Source: Periplaneta americana (lineage: Eukaryota; Arthropoda; Insecta; Blattodea; Blattidae). Taken from it: 64,000 nt of DNA. Where the stretch lies: NCBI RefSeq assembly GCF_040183065.1, contig NC_091121.1, forward strand, positions 39,698,787 through 39,762,786, written 5' to 3'. A program made the position numbers and the translations under genes. A model generated the notes under the pieces. It had not been told where the DNA came from. It saw only the letters and a list, made by a program, of their open reading frames with translations, and searched no databases. Of this stretch, positions 1 to 11,044 are shown in pieces. Position 1 is the first letter of the stretch, and the number at the start of each line of letters is the position of its first letter.

Positions 1-1438
1 TTACAATTATTATTTACATTTATTTACACTTAATATTTATATTTATTTACACTTACTTTTTACATTTAGTTAAAATTATTATTTACATTTATTTACACTT
101 AATATTTATATTTATTTACACTTATTGTTGACATTTAATTAAAATTAATATATATATATTTATTTATTTATTTACACTTTTTGTTGGCATTTAGTTAAAA
201 TTAATATATATATTTATTTATTTACACTTTTTGTTGATATTTAGTTAAAATTAATATTTATATTTATTTACACTTACTGTTGACATTTAGTTAAAATTAA
301 TATTTTTATTTATTTACACTTACTGTTGACATTTAGTTAAAATTAATATTTTTATTTATTTACACTTATTGTTGACATTTAGTTAAAATTAATATTTTTT
401 TTTATTTACACTTATTGTTGACATTTAGTTAAAATTAATATTTTTATTTATTTACACTTACTGTTGACATTTAGTTAAAATTAATATTTTTATTTATTTA
501 CACTTACTGTTGACATTTAGTTAAAATTAATATTTTTATTTATTTACACTTACTGTTGACATTTAGTTAAAATTAATATTTTTATTTATTTACACTTACT
601 GTTGACATTTAGTTAAAATTAATATTTTTATTTATTTACACTTACTGTTGACATTTAGTTAAAATTAATATTTTTATTTATTTACACTTACTGTTGACAT
701 TTAGTTAAAATTAATATTTTTATTTATTTACACTTACTGTTGACATTTAGTTAAAATTAATATTTTTATTTATTTACACTTACTGTTGACATTTAGTTAA
801 AATTAATATTTTTATTTATTTACACTTACTGTTGACATTTAGTTAAAATTAATATTTTTATTTATTTACACTTATTGTTGACATTTAGTTAAAATTAATA
901 TTTTTATTTATTTACACTTACTGTTGACATTTATTTAAAATTAATATTTTTATTTATTTACACTTACTGTTGGCATTTAGTTAAAATTAATATTTTTATT
1001 TATTTACACTTATTGTTGGCATTTAGTTAAAATTAATATTTTTATTTATTTACACTTACTGTTGACATTTAGTTAAAATTAATATTTTTATTTATTTACA
1101 CTTATTGTTGACATTTAGTTAAAATTAATATTTTTTTTTATTTACACTTATTGTTGACATTTAGTTAAAATTAATATTTTTATTTATTTACACTTACTGT
1201 TGACATTTAGTTAAAATTAATATTTTTATTTATTTACACTTATTGTTGACATTTAGTAAAAATTAATATTTTTATTTATTTACACTTATTGTTAACATTT
1301 AGTTAAAATTAATATTTATATTCATTTACACTTATTGTTGACATTTAGCTAAACTTAATATTTATATTTATTTACACTTATTGTTGGCATTTAGTTAAAA
1401 TTAATATTTACATTTATTTACACTTATTTTTGACATTT
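1..1438. repeat. 46-bp AT-rich minisatellite array
   Basis: Tandem repeat with a 46-bp period, about 31 copies, cut by the left window edge. The unit holds the motifs CATTTAGTTAAAATTAATAT and TTTATTTACACTTACTGTTG. Copies starting at 421, 467, 513, 559, 605 and onward to about 880 are almost identical. Copies at the two ends (1-250 and 1260-1438) carry substitutions and extra TATA/TTTA triplets, the usual pattern of an array kept uniform in its middle. No coding capacity. Confidence 0.97.
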
Positions 1439-2263
1439 ATCTTGTTTCCAGAACTACGTTAATCACAAAGCATCCCAGGAGTAACACGGCGAAATCTTCT
1501 GCAACAGCCTTAGAGATAATCTAAGACGATAAAGAAGTATAGGCCTATACATTTATAAAGAAAACATTTTGCAATGACTCTCTTCCCCAGCTGAGCTAAT
1601 ACTCCTCATGCAAGTCGGCAATATGTTTGGTATTTTTAGTGTCATCATACTTAAAAGGAACAATTGAAATAAATTTCGATTTTGTTTTGTTTCATTGCCA
1701 TAGTAGGGAAAGTGCACGTTGGCTGCGTCATGTTTTTAGACACAGTGACGTAAACCCATTGTGTTGCTGAAGTGTGTATGCGCGTTTTCGTTTCAGGATA
1801 ACTTAGCAATAAATTTTTATGAGCACTTTTAGATGTATAAACAAAATAAAAAAGAGTGTAGTCTTACGTGAAGAATAAAGATTTTTATGTTACAACTCTC
1901 TAGACAAACATCAGTTAGCGTTCAAGTTTATTGTATTCTACAGTGTAATATTTGGGTTCTAAACTTCTTTAGAGGGTCATGGTACCACCATTTTATCGAT
2001 CATATTCGTTGTCATATCTAAATTTTAGCATATTTCATACAACATTACCTTGTAACGTACCTTTTTTATCGTACGAGTTCAAAATGTAAGTTTCATTAAT
2101 GACTTTCTTTGCTCCTACTACATCTCAAATTCCATATTATGTTCATTTTATATCAGTCTCCTTAATAAGTAAACTGATAAGATTCAGTTATTCAGAATCT
2201 TATATTTTATACAGGGTCATTCAGTAAAAGAGTGCAAAAATTAAAAGAAAATAGGGGATAATA
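1439..2263. other. unassigned AT-rich DNA
   Basis: Unique-looking sequence between the minisatellite and the hAT MITE. No long open frame, tRNA-like element or terminal inverted repeat was recognised. Confidence 0.6.
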
Positions 2264-2461
2264 CTCTACAGCAGTGGTTGTCAGCACTCGCTGAAATATG
2301 CAAAGGGTAAGCGGTGCCGTCCCGTGTGCACCGTCGTGCAGCAGGAAGAGATAGAGAGCATACCCGCTAGGAGCTACTAGTGCACCATGGTGCACTGCGT
2401 TTTCCGCGGGTAAGGGACGCTAGCCCCAGGCTGCTCTGTGCTGACGACCGCTGCTCTACAG
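2264..2461. mobile_element. hAT-type MITE with 8-bp target-site duplication
   Basis: A 182-bp element (2272-2453) bounded by inverted ends CAGTGGTTGTCAGCAC (2272-2287) and GTGCTGACGACCGCTG (2438-2453). A perfect 8-bp direct repeat CTCTACAG lies immediately outside at 2264-2271 and 2454-2461. Eight-base target duplications and CAGTGGTT-like ends are typical of the hAT DNA transposon superfamily. The interior is much more GC-rich than the flanks and has no transposase frame, so this is a non-autonomous copy. The 62-codon frame across it is not a gene. Confidence 0.85.
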
Positions 2462-2986
2462 AATATTTTGAGACAGGAAACTGAGTTTACGAAGTTAGAT
2501 TAAGAAGATATGAGCTTAAACATGTATATAGTTATCATTTTCCTTGTTCTATATTATCTACATTTATTATTACACTTTAAATTATTTTCATATCTTTATA
2601 CAAATCTGACTTAAGAAAGTACAATTTGTACTTCACAACAGGTGCTCGAAATGACGGTCACCAATGTTTAGTATTTGTATTTTGTTACTTACATTTAGTA
2701 ACTATATTTCAATTTATATTCATTATTTACATTTACTATTTACTGTACATTTAAACCTGTTATTTACATGTAGCCAATGCGAAAGATTCTGTCGTTGACT
2801 CATATTATGTTCTGTAATATCACAAGGTAAATACAATAGACGTAACAACCTTTTGGATGATAGGTAAAAAAATAACACTATGAATTGCCGATATGTCTAT
2901 AGTAGTTTTAAATATAAATAGTAAACGTAAATTATAAATAAATGCTAAATGTTGGTGCCGTTATTTTCAGCACTCGTTGTGTCGTG
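2462..2986. other. unassigned AT-rich DNA
   Basis: Nothing recognised beyond AT-rich sequence with scattered TTTACATTTA motifs that loosely recall the 46-bp array. Confidence 0.5.
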
Positions 2987-3012
2987 GTAGCAGCAGCGCA
3001 GCAGCAGCAGCG

Positions 3013-3043
<31 letters not shown>

Positions 3044-3065
3044 CAGTAGTAGTAGTAGTAGTAGT
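2987..3065. repeat. (CAG)n/(TAG)n trinucleotide repeat
   Basis: CAGCAGCAG passes into TAGTAGTAG over about 79 bp. The minus-strand frames here read as runs of leucine or alanine and threonine. They arise from the repeat and have no other coding support. Confidence 0.95.
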
Positions 3066-3542
3066 GTCAAAACCTGTAACATTGTTGAGAAACTTTCTGC
3101 TAAAAATATATGCCGAAATCGGAGGCTGAACGAAGATTGTGGCTTGAGGAAAGCCTGCAAATAAGTAATTATCTTCCGAAAATTGTGCCGAATTAAGAGA
3201 GTGGACTAGAACGAGTGAGAGAATCCAGGGTAAGGAAAAAGGCATGAATATCTAACCTCTCTTTTGCAGTTTAGTTATAAAATATTAACGATCTGTGAAA
3301 GTTTGTGAAACGTCAAACAAACAACGAATGCAATGCCTGGTCCAATTGATGTCAGTAATTTAGAACTAAATCGTAGTTTACCGTAATTAAATATAAGTGC
3401 TCATAAAATATTTCAAAAGCAATTTATAAAGATTTAATTTCGTTCTCCCCTCTCCATTTTTCATTATTTTAGCTATCATACTTCATTCGATTCATTTTTA
3501 AATTTTGACGAGTATTTAGTATGAAAATATTTAATTTAGTCA
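3066..3542. other. unassigned DNA
   Basis: No gene, tRNA-like module or terminal inverted repeat recognised. Confidence 0.5.
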
Positions 3543-3846
3543 CGTGTTTAGACTGTATAATTTGTGTGTTCAGTTTGTATAGTTTTTGTGTGTTAAGACT
3601 GTACCTATAATTTATGTGTTTAAGTTCTATAGATTTTTTAGTTTAGTTTGGATAATTTGTGTGTGTGAGTGTGAGTGAGTGAGTGTGTGAGTGTATGTGT
3701 GTGAGTGTGAGTTTGAGTGTGTGTGTTAAGACTGTATAATTTGTGTGTTTAGTTTGATAGTTTGTGTAGGTGTTTAGACTGTATAATTCATGTATTCAGT
3801 TTGTATAATTTTTTTGTGTGTTTAGTTTGTATAATTTTTGTATTTA
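3543..3846. repeat. degenerate GT-rich tandem repeat
   Basis: Imperfect tandem units of about 30 bp built on TTTAGTTTGTATAATTTTTG, with a GTGA/GTGT dinucleotide-like stretch at 3660-3725. Units vary in length, so the array looks old. Confidence 0.7.
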
Positions 3847-4196
3847 CTCATTTTTTATTCTTTCTAAAATAAACATAATTTATAATTACAGTAAAATTTT
3901 TTCACTTCTTTTATTTATTTTGATGTACCGAAGTACATATGATATTTCCATGCAGATATTCTGCGTCATCAGATGATAAATATGATATGCGTAATAAATC
4001 ACTTCGTGATTTAAGACGGCGCCCATACCGTCGGACCCCGGCCAAACAGTCACTCATCTGAGTGCACCTCTACACATGTATGGACTTCGGTCCTGCGTTC
4101 ATAGACATCTATGACGTAGTGCAGAGGGCGGCCACCAGAGGGAACCCAAGAGATGGAGCTTAATCTGAGACGATTCTAAACGGCGTCGGGATTGTA
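3847..4196. other. unassigned DNA, possible SINE body
   Basis: The part from about 4010 is GC-richer than its surroundings and leads directly into the tRNA-like module at 4197. By analogy with the dimeric SINE at 33789 it could be the internal domain of the same insertion. This is inference. Confidence 0.35.
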
Positions 4197-4300
4197 TCCG
4201 GCGTGGCTTAGTGGATAAAGCATCAGCACGTAGAGCTGAAAACCCGGGTTCAAATCCCGGCGCCGGAGAGAATTTTTCTCCGTTCCATCTCTCTTTCATC
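4197..4300 (+). mobile_element. tRNA-derived SINE (tRNA-like module)
   Basis: Positions 4197-4267 fold as a tRNA cloverleaf: acceptor TCCGGCG pairs perfectly with CGCCGGA, the anticodon stem TCAGC/GCTGA is perfect, and the T arm is CCGGG-TTCAAAT-CCCGG. The seven-base loop ACGTAGA would put GTA at the anticodon, but base 33 is C instead of the near-universal U. It is followed directly by a small hairpin, GGAGAGAATTTTTCTCC. Together these suggest a Pol III-promoted SINE head rather than a working tRNA-Tyr gene. Confidence 0.75.
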
Positions 4301-5885
4301 ACTTCTTTTATGGTATAACAAGTTCATCCAGTCGATTTCCTAAAATCATTTCATTTCTTTAGTATTCATTAATAATAAACTTTGTTTACAAAGTTTCCAA
4401 ATTTGACCGGCATATAGGAAGGTATGACTTCTGAAGTGTCATATGTTTCAAGTCTTGTTCTTTTTGAACCTGATTAGATTTAAAATTTGGACTAATACTT
4501 GTTGTATTTAATTCTTTTTGTTAAATCCTTTTCACCTTCATGTAGTAATTCGTTTCCTAGATAGTGAAATTCAATAGTTGTTCTAATATTGTATTCTCTA
4601 CTAATATATTACTTCATACAGGTTATTAACCTAAACAAGAAAAGATTTTAGACTTCGAGACTCAAATATTCATAGCAAAATATTGTGCCAAAGAAATACA
4701 CGCATTTGTGAGCTTAGGTCAACTTCCAATTTCGATATGATTGCTTTATCACTGGCATGTAATAATGTGTTCTATTTTGTGCTATAGTTCTTTATAATTC
4801 CTTAAGTATAAAAATGTCATTCCATTTTGAAATTATTTATTTTATGTACGTACATATGAAATAGTATAAGCGAAAGTGAACACTCATTTCAGAATCATCC
4901 ATTATTATTTTGGTAGATTAGTTAAAATACACCTAGTGGATTAAACTATTTAAAACATAAATTCATTAAAATATATAGCACAATTTTTGAAGCGTATCAA
5001 AATCCTTTCTTTATTTTACGTTGTAAATACAATACTTCAGTTCAATATGAGTTCTCATACACCGACCAAACAAAACCATCAAGCACCGTATCTCAGTGTA
5101 TATTTTCACAGAACTTCTTTAGGCACTAATATTTTAGTGGCAGTTATTGCATTTTCATGCAGAGATATGATGCGAGTATAGCTATTTGAACATGCAATTT
5201 AGAGGTTCAATGAAACAATAATCGTAAAAGATTATTATCTAACTCTTGCGATGTCGTAGGCACATTTACTGGCTATAAAGGGAAGACAAAAACATCCCAT
5301 AGGTATAAAACTTTTCTTACTGTATGATACTGACAAACTCTTCCTTAATATAGACTATACGAACGACATTTTTATACACAACAATATTTGAATTTATTGT
5401 AATGTATATTATTCGTAGAGGAATTCAAAAAGATTCATGTAATATTACATGCGAATTTATATAATTAGTAATTTATATAATATAATTAACACTATATTCT
5501 ATGATTAAAATTCTTGTTAAGGATTAAGGATTGAAATGAAATGCTTTGTGTTTGAAATTGAATATGAGATAAATTGTACAAAAAATCTTGTACGTTTTCC
5601 TTTTCATGTCCCCTAACGCTTGGGTACAAGTTAAAAGGATTTTCGAATAATTTATGACTTAAACAAATAATCTTTGCTTCGATATCGATAATATACAATG
5701 TTCTATACAGATTTTACATCTGTATTATACACGATTAACAATTTCATCACTTAAGTGTTTTCAGTTGTTTTCTTTTGTAGTATTCTGTTTGCCGTTCGAC
5801 ACATTAATTGAAATAGTTTTAATCACTCTATTTTGAAAATCTTCAAAGGTATGAAAGCCCCACTATCAATATACGGAAGGCAGTC
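4301..5885. other. unassigned AT-rich DNA
   Basis: Long AT-rich stretch. The only open frames are short (64-68 codons) and resemble nothing I recognise. No element ends identified. Confidence 0.55.
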
Positions 5886-6087
5886 GTGTAGTCGATTCCC
5901 GATCGGGAAAAGTTACCTGGTTGAGGTTTATTCCGGGGTTTTCCCTCAACCCAATATGAGCAAATGCTGGGTAACTTTCGGTGCTGGACCCCGGGACTCA
6001 TTTCACCGGTATTATCACCTTCATCCCATTCAGAAGCTAAATAACCTAAGATGATGATAAAGCGTCGTAAAATAATCTATTAAAAAT
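5886..6087 (+). mobile_element. 5'-truncated tRNA-derived SINE
   Basis: Starts inside the tRNA-like part, at the B-box region GTCGATTCCCGATCGGG. It then carries the conserved core GTTACCTGGTTGAGGTTTAT and CGGGGTTTTCCCTCAACCC, a middle with GGGTAACTTTCGGTGCTGG, and a 3' end AAAGCGTCGTAAAATAATCT. The same body is present in reverse at 49836-50325, which confirms it as a dispersed family. The 73-codon frame over it is incidental. Confidence 0.85.
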
Positions 6088-7051
6088 AGAAGTCAATTTT
6101 ATTACTAGACCGAAGATGAGATTTCTTCTTAGAGCTAAAGAATGTAAAAGAATAAATTTGATAAGAAATAGTGCTATCCACAAAGAATCGAATATATATA
6201 TAATCTAAATGATAAAATAACTGAATATAAACAGAATATAAAACCTATAGAAATGGACAGTGAAAAAATACTGTTGTGTTTAGATAGCTTGGCCGGTCAT
6301 AACATTCTGCGCAGTAAGCAAGTCCATTTGATACTGATACGGAAAAAAGGTGTGTATGGGTTAGTCGCTGTGCAGCTCCTGTGAATTTCACTTCTTTTCG
6401 TTGTGCAAGTGCGTAGTATAATAATTATTGCAAAAACATTAGCACCTTAGTGGAACCAATAAAGACACTGTAGTTTACTTTATTGTGAGTGAAAGAGTGA
6501 AAACAGAAGACTGCATTGTGCTAAGTACGAGTGTTTGGATAGTAGTGGGTGGAAAAACTGTGATCGCCCATACACTGCAGGTAGGTGACCAATGTTTTTC
6601 AACACAGCTATAACTTATGTCAGCATGAATGCATGCAGTTTTCCTCCTTCCCTCTTCTGCCTCACTGAATATGATGAGAAACTGACTCACTCCATATCAC
6701 CCCTATTCAAATGTTCGCGCATAACACGGGCCAAGCTATCTAAATACAACAGTACCAGCACTGATACAAAAAAATATGAACCCAAAAGCAAAAGAGGTGT
6801 CGGATGTCCCAAGAAAAGGTGGTCTTAAGCGAACGCAGTAATGTACCTAAACTATGAAGTGAAAATGACAACGATAGATTATGGTATAAGTTTTAATTAC
6901 GACAGACATATTCAAAGTATATGACACCATTATAAGGACATTAAGAATAAGATGAATACGTAAAAATAAAACATTACAGTGTATATTGCTGTATCACAAC
7001 TGAATTCGTTTACAAGTACATAAGCAATGAAATACAATAATGTCAGACTTC
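6088..7051. other. unassigned DNA
   Basis: Holds a 78-codon plus-strand frame (6592-6828) ending in KRGVGCPKKRWS, faintly like the basic C-termini of LINE proteins. The rest does not support that reading. No terminal repeats seen. Confidence 0.45.
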
Positions 7052-8028
7052 TTAGGCCCAATTGTATAAATCTCCCTGACTAAAGATCAACTTTGATCGA
7101 AGATCGAAAAGTGAACCGAGTTCAGACACTTCTTCTATTGTATAAAACTTTCCTGCGATCAAATTACCTTGGTTCAAATGCAATCTAAGTTCACGTGAAA
7201 AGGATTTGGCAACATCGCATAAACAGGTGAAAAATGTGATGCGCGGACAGGTTTGTTCAGTGTTGCCAATCTAGCGACTTTAACTCTTTTTCAACAACAA
7301 TTTCTTTTAACTTTTATATTGCTTAAATAGGAATTTAGCGACCTTTTTAGCACTCCATAGTGACAAAATTTAATCTTTCTTTGTCGATAATGAGAAATCT
7401 AGCGACTTTACAACTACTTTTTGGCGACTTTCCGTACACTCTGTTGGAGACACTGGTTTTTTGTGCAATGTAAATAATGGCGGACAATAAGAAGAAGGTT
7501 ACTGTTCTCCGAGTTGTTATCATGTTATGGTGTTTGATACTGCTAAACATAATAAAGCTTTATAAAACGGCAATTTTCGTTTAGTAATACAGTTAATTGA
7601 AAATTTATGAATGTACCTATCATATCCGTTAATAATAAATGGTTGTTATAAACATAATATAATTATAGGTTATGTTATTTGGTACTGCTGAACACGATAG
7701 AGCCTTATAAAATATAAGATTGTTTGTGTATTAAGGCAAGAAATTGAAAGAAATATATATAAATGTACCTATCATATCTATTAATATTAATAATAATGGA
7801 TATTTTATTTGCACAATCTGTCACTCGTATATTTCAAACAGAAAAGAAATAACTGAACTTGGATCATCTAACTTAATCGGAGAAATTTCTTCAGTCAAAG
7901 TTGACTTTAGTTTGAGACAAATTAATCTCAGATTAGACTTTATACAACACAAAATTCCAAGTTCAGCTGAAACAAGGATCAATTTAACCTCTGATCTAAG
8001 ATTAAATGGTTTATACAATCGGGCCTTA
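7052..8028. mobile_element. PIF/Harbinger-like non-autonomous element with TTA TSD
   Basis: A 971-bp element (7055-8025) with ends GGCCCAATTGTATAAA (7055-7070) and TTTATACAATCGGGCC (8010-8025), each flanked by TTA (7052-7054 and 8026-8028). GGCCC-type ends with a TTA target duplication point to the PIF/Harbinger superfamily. Below the ends lie inverted GATC/AACTTTGA-containing segments. The interior holds a diverged direct repeat (7524-7642 and 7669-7800). The overlapping 105- and 102-codon frames at the right end are opposite-strand readings of the inverted terminal part. No transposase is visible. Confidence 0.75.
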
Positions 8029-8132
8029 GAAGCGTTAAAGGCTGCATCATATAATACATAAAGATAAAAGGAAAGAAATACACAGTAAAAATGAAATAAT
8101 TTATTGTAATATCGAGAGAATTTAATCAAGTA

Positions 8133-8346
8133 GGGGACAGTCGGGTAGTATCGGACATCGGGTAGTATCGGACAATGCGTTTCTTTTATCTACCACCATA
8201 TGATAGTACCTGAATGACATGGTTACGTTTCTCTATGCGACATCACAGAAACGTAACCATGTCAATCAGGTACTATCATCGTGTTGTTGATGAAGGAAAC
8301 TCACTGTCTGATATTACCCGATGTCCGATACTACCCGACTCTCCCC
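8133..8346. mobile_element. 214-bp foldback MITE, copy 1
   Basis: Nearly the whole element is one palindrome. It begins GGGGACAGTCGGGTAGTATC and ends with the inverse, CTACCCGACTCTCCCC. Two arms of about 98 bp flank an 18-base loop at 8231-8248. Each arm carries the motif TCGGGTAGTATCGGACA or a close variant in two adjacent copies. A TA dinucleotide flanks both ends (8131-8132 and 8347-8348), as expected for a Tc1/mariner-type insertion. A second copy of exactly the same length lies at 12479-12692. No protein is encoded. Confidence 0.88.
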
Positions 8347-8639
8347 TACATAATACAAATGACAGACGACAGATATCCTAAAACAGAACTTAATTTTTAG
8401 CCGAAAAGTAAAAGGGAAAGGAAGAATCTAGTAAGCACTAGAGGGAGACACGAAGTAAAAACGAAGCATTCTTTATACTTGTAGGGAAGAAGAAAGAGAA
8501 AAAGAAAAATTTGACTGAAATTCTTTAACTCTGTGTGAAGTATATACATCCCAAATTTCACAATATGTAACTCTCCCGGCTTTATTTCCCTACCGAACTA
8601 AATCACGCTAAAATTGCATCATTCTTAAAGAATCATCTA
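8347..8639. other. unassigned DNA
   Basis: No recognised feature. Confidence 0.5.
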
Positions 8640-9045
8640 CAGCAGGTGTGATCAACTTATCGACCGCGATCCACTGATCGATCGCCACTACTTCTCAAGT
8701 CGATCTTCAACTCTCGGAGTATGACTTGAGATGGTTGTTGGCTCTTGCATTTCTAACTGACGTGACAGCTGAATTAAAAGACTTAAACAAGAAACTTCAA
8801 GGGAAAAAAACAAACTATCATGGTTGTTGTCATCTATACAAGGCTTCATGCACAAACTCGATCTAGCACAAGTGCAGAAATTTAATGTGAAACAATTTCC
8901 TCAAACTACTGTTAAACTCGCACGTCAGGAAAAATCTTTTAATCATGAAACTGCAAAGGATTATGGAGCTAACCTCACAGCGCTGAAGACAGAATTTTAA
9001 ACCCGTTTTTCAGATTTCAAAGCAATGGAATATGTTATAATTGCA
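8640..9045 (+). pseudogene. decayed hAT-family transposase fragment (ZBED/GTF2IRD2-like)
   Basis: Reading the plus strand from about 8717 gives LRWLLALAFLTDVTAELKDL then NKKLQGK. After a one-base shift near 8820 it continues SIQGFMHKLDLAQ, FNVKQFP and LARQEKSFNHE, with an in-frame stop near 9000 followed by TRFSDFKAME. The order 'LAFL-D-T-LN-LN-KLQGK ... KL-L ... F P' is what I know from hAT-type transposases and the domesticated GTF2IRD2/FAM200 proteins. Just upstream, 8640 begins CAGCAGGTGTGATCAAC, like a hAT 5' end followed by a CGATC-rich segment. The right end was not found. Frameshift and stop show it is dead. Confidence 0.6.
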
Positions 9046-9399
9046 ATTCGGGAGTCCAACATCAAATTAAAAATATAATCGTACATAGCCTACCCATCAA
9101 CCATAACCTCAAAATTCATGTTTTAGCGCTTACTTCCTTTTCCTTCTGATGCAAGACCTGACTAAAGACTGTCATTAACCAAATACTTAGTTTAAAGTTT
9201 AGATTAATGAAACATCAATCCAAATTTGTTCCTTCCCACAAATCAAACATAGGTCTGCATTGAAATTAAATGTAATTCTTTCTTTGCGATGTCTTATATA
9301 CTCCTCTTTATCGACTTGCAATCCATTGCGGTGTAGGAAAGGGCGTATTTGTATTTGTATGTCATTTAGTACGACTTTGCTATTCAACATTTTATGTCG
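9046..9399. other. unassigned DNA
   Basis: Two overlapping frames of 70 and 102 codons lie on opposite strands and match nothing I recognise. May be the upstream part of the LINE 3' end that follows. Confidence 0.4.
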
Positions 9400-9815
9400 T
9401 GTAACCCACATGTATTTTCCTATTAGTATATTAACTGTATACTATATCTCAAGTGAATTAATCGTCGAATTTATCTCGAGCATTTTAGGTCTTATAAATT
9501 GTGTGTGTGTGTGTGTGTGTATTTCCACCCCCCCCTTATGTTATGTAACTGATTTTGATTATGTGTAATTTTCTACTTTATTTTATATTCTCCTGTATTA
9601 TGCAACTGATCTTGACAATTTGTAATTTTATATTATGTAACTGATCTTTACTATTTGTAATTTTCTACTATATTTTATGTAATTTCTAAGGTATCTTCTT
9701 TTGTGTTGTTTTATAAATATATCACATAATTTTGTATTTAATATATATTATTGAAACGTGGTTGAGTGGAAGAGAAGGCCTTATGACCTTAACTCTGCCA
9801 GGGAAAATAAAATTA
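9400..9815 (+). mobile_element. LINE 3'-end fragment (family shared with 26.3 and 49.5 kb)
   Basis: The stretch from about 9755 reads GTGGAAGAGAAGGCCTTATG, then CTTAACTCTGCCAGGGAAAA and TAAAATTACTATT. The same terminal segment ends the LINE remnant at 49087-49545 and occurs at 26325-26400, where it runs straight into (ATT)n. Upstream AT-rich DNA with a GT run (9500-9520) is probably the 3' untranslated region. The 5' boundary is uncertain. Confidence 0.6.
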
Positions 9816-9834
9816 CTATTTCTACTATCTTCAG

Positions 9835-10045
9835 AGCAAAACTAGATTGACACACATTGCAAACCTAGGCTCGTGTGGTCAACACGGAGCAGGACTACCT
9901 TTGAGACAACACAGTACACGACAAGGAAAAACCACTCAGTTCTGTTGATGAAAAAGAAATCTCTTAACATTGACTAACTCCGGGAATCGAACCACGGGCC
10001 CTTGAATGAGAAGCGCGTACGTCATTCACAGGACCAAGGTAGCAG
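9835..10045 (-). mobile_element. tRNA-derived SINE, reverse orientation
   Basis: On the minus strand a B box GTGGTTCGATTCCCG (9981-9995) is preceded by tRNA-like sequence with ACGCGCTTCTCATTCAAGGG. It is followed by a body running toward 9835. The B box fits the Pol III consensus GGTTCGANTCC. Ends and target duplications were not resolved. Confidence 0.5.
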
Positions 10046-11040
10046 GAAAAATTAATTATAAAATAGCGTTTTAGTTAAGAGCAGAAACATACTGTATCTG
10101 GAATGCAAAATATGGAAATAATATAATTACCATAAGAAAAAATAAGTGCCTTGAATTCAATATGAAAGAACACATGTCCGTATATCTTAAAGTGGAGAAG
10201 AAGAGAAAGTTCTTGTTCTCTTATTGATAATCAATCTGTTGTGTTAATTATAATTTTATTTTAAATAGTTTGAATGTAGGTCATATTTATAATTTCTATC
10301 GTTAAGTCATTAAGTCAACAAATGAACAGAGATTCAGTTATTTAATAATAGATAGATTAAATTATTTTAAAACCATACCGGCTGGCTTTCATTTCATTAT
10401 ACGAAGTATAAAATGTTTTCTTTAAAGCTTACGTCATTACCAACATCGTGTGGTGAGGTGAAATTGAATATTCTCTTCGGAACGAACAGGATTCTTCAAT
10501 TTTATGGGTGAGATAACTGATAAATTCTTAATGGGATAGTTGAAGCGATTTCAACAAATGAGAATCGTTATCTTTATCATTCTAGGAATCCGGCGATATA
10601 TTTTCCTTTAATGATGTCGTCATGGAGAAATCACGGTTTCTGAATTGGGAATCGTGACTTCGGAATAAATTACCTGCATCTTTTGTAATCACACGAGCTT
10701 AGTATACTTCAGCTAGTTAAAGATATCTAGCTTTAACTATGCTTATGCTATGATCACAGTTCGGTTTCAGAACAATGCATTAAATGGAACATTTTTAATG
10801 GTTTTGCTGGGAGAGGGAAGTATCAGTAAGATAAGAAATTATAATTGACGGAATACTGTAGGACAATTAAAGTTTAACAAACTAGGTTGCGAAATAAATG
10901 AGAGAATTAATTTTATTAAACTGTTGTAAGTATAAAAATGTTATATGGCGTGTGGAATTATTCTTATAGGCATCTCTAAAGTGAGACACGCTAACAAAGC
11001 AGAGTAAAATTTTATAAAACATTATCACCATTCTTTTTTC
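10046..11040. other. unassigned AT-rich DNA
   Basis: No recognised element or gene. Confidence 0.55.
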
Positions 11041-11044
11041 CGTT

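Noticed and set aside
1-1438. CRISPR-like or origin-like iterated repeat
   Set aside because: 46-bp units abut directly; no spacers or associated genes.
2945-3245. Poly-leucine/poly-alanine small proteins
   Set aside because: Direct translation of the CAG/TAG microsatellite; no conserved flank.
4197-4267. Functional tRNA-Tyr (GTA) gene
   Set aside because: Base 33 is C, there is no intron or flanking terminator arrangement, and the module is followed by the hairpin shared with other SINE heads.
6592-6828. LINE C-terminal fragment (KRGVGCPKKRWS)
   Set aside because: Only the last dozen residues resemble LINE tails; no upstream match in any frame.
7744-8129. Overlapping 105- and 102-codon genes on opposite strands
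   Set aside because: They lie in the inverted terminal part of the Harbinger-like element.
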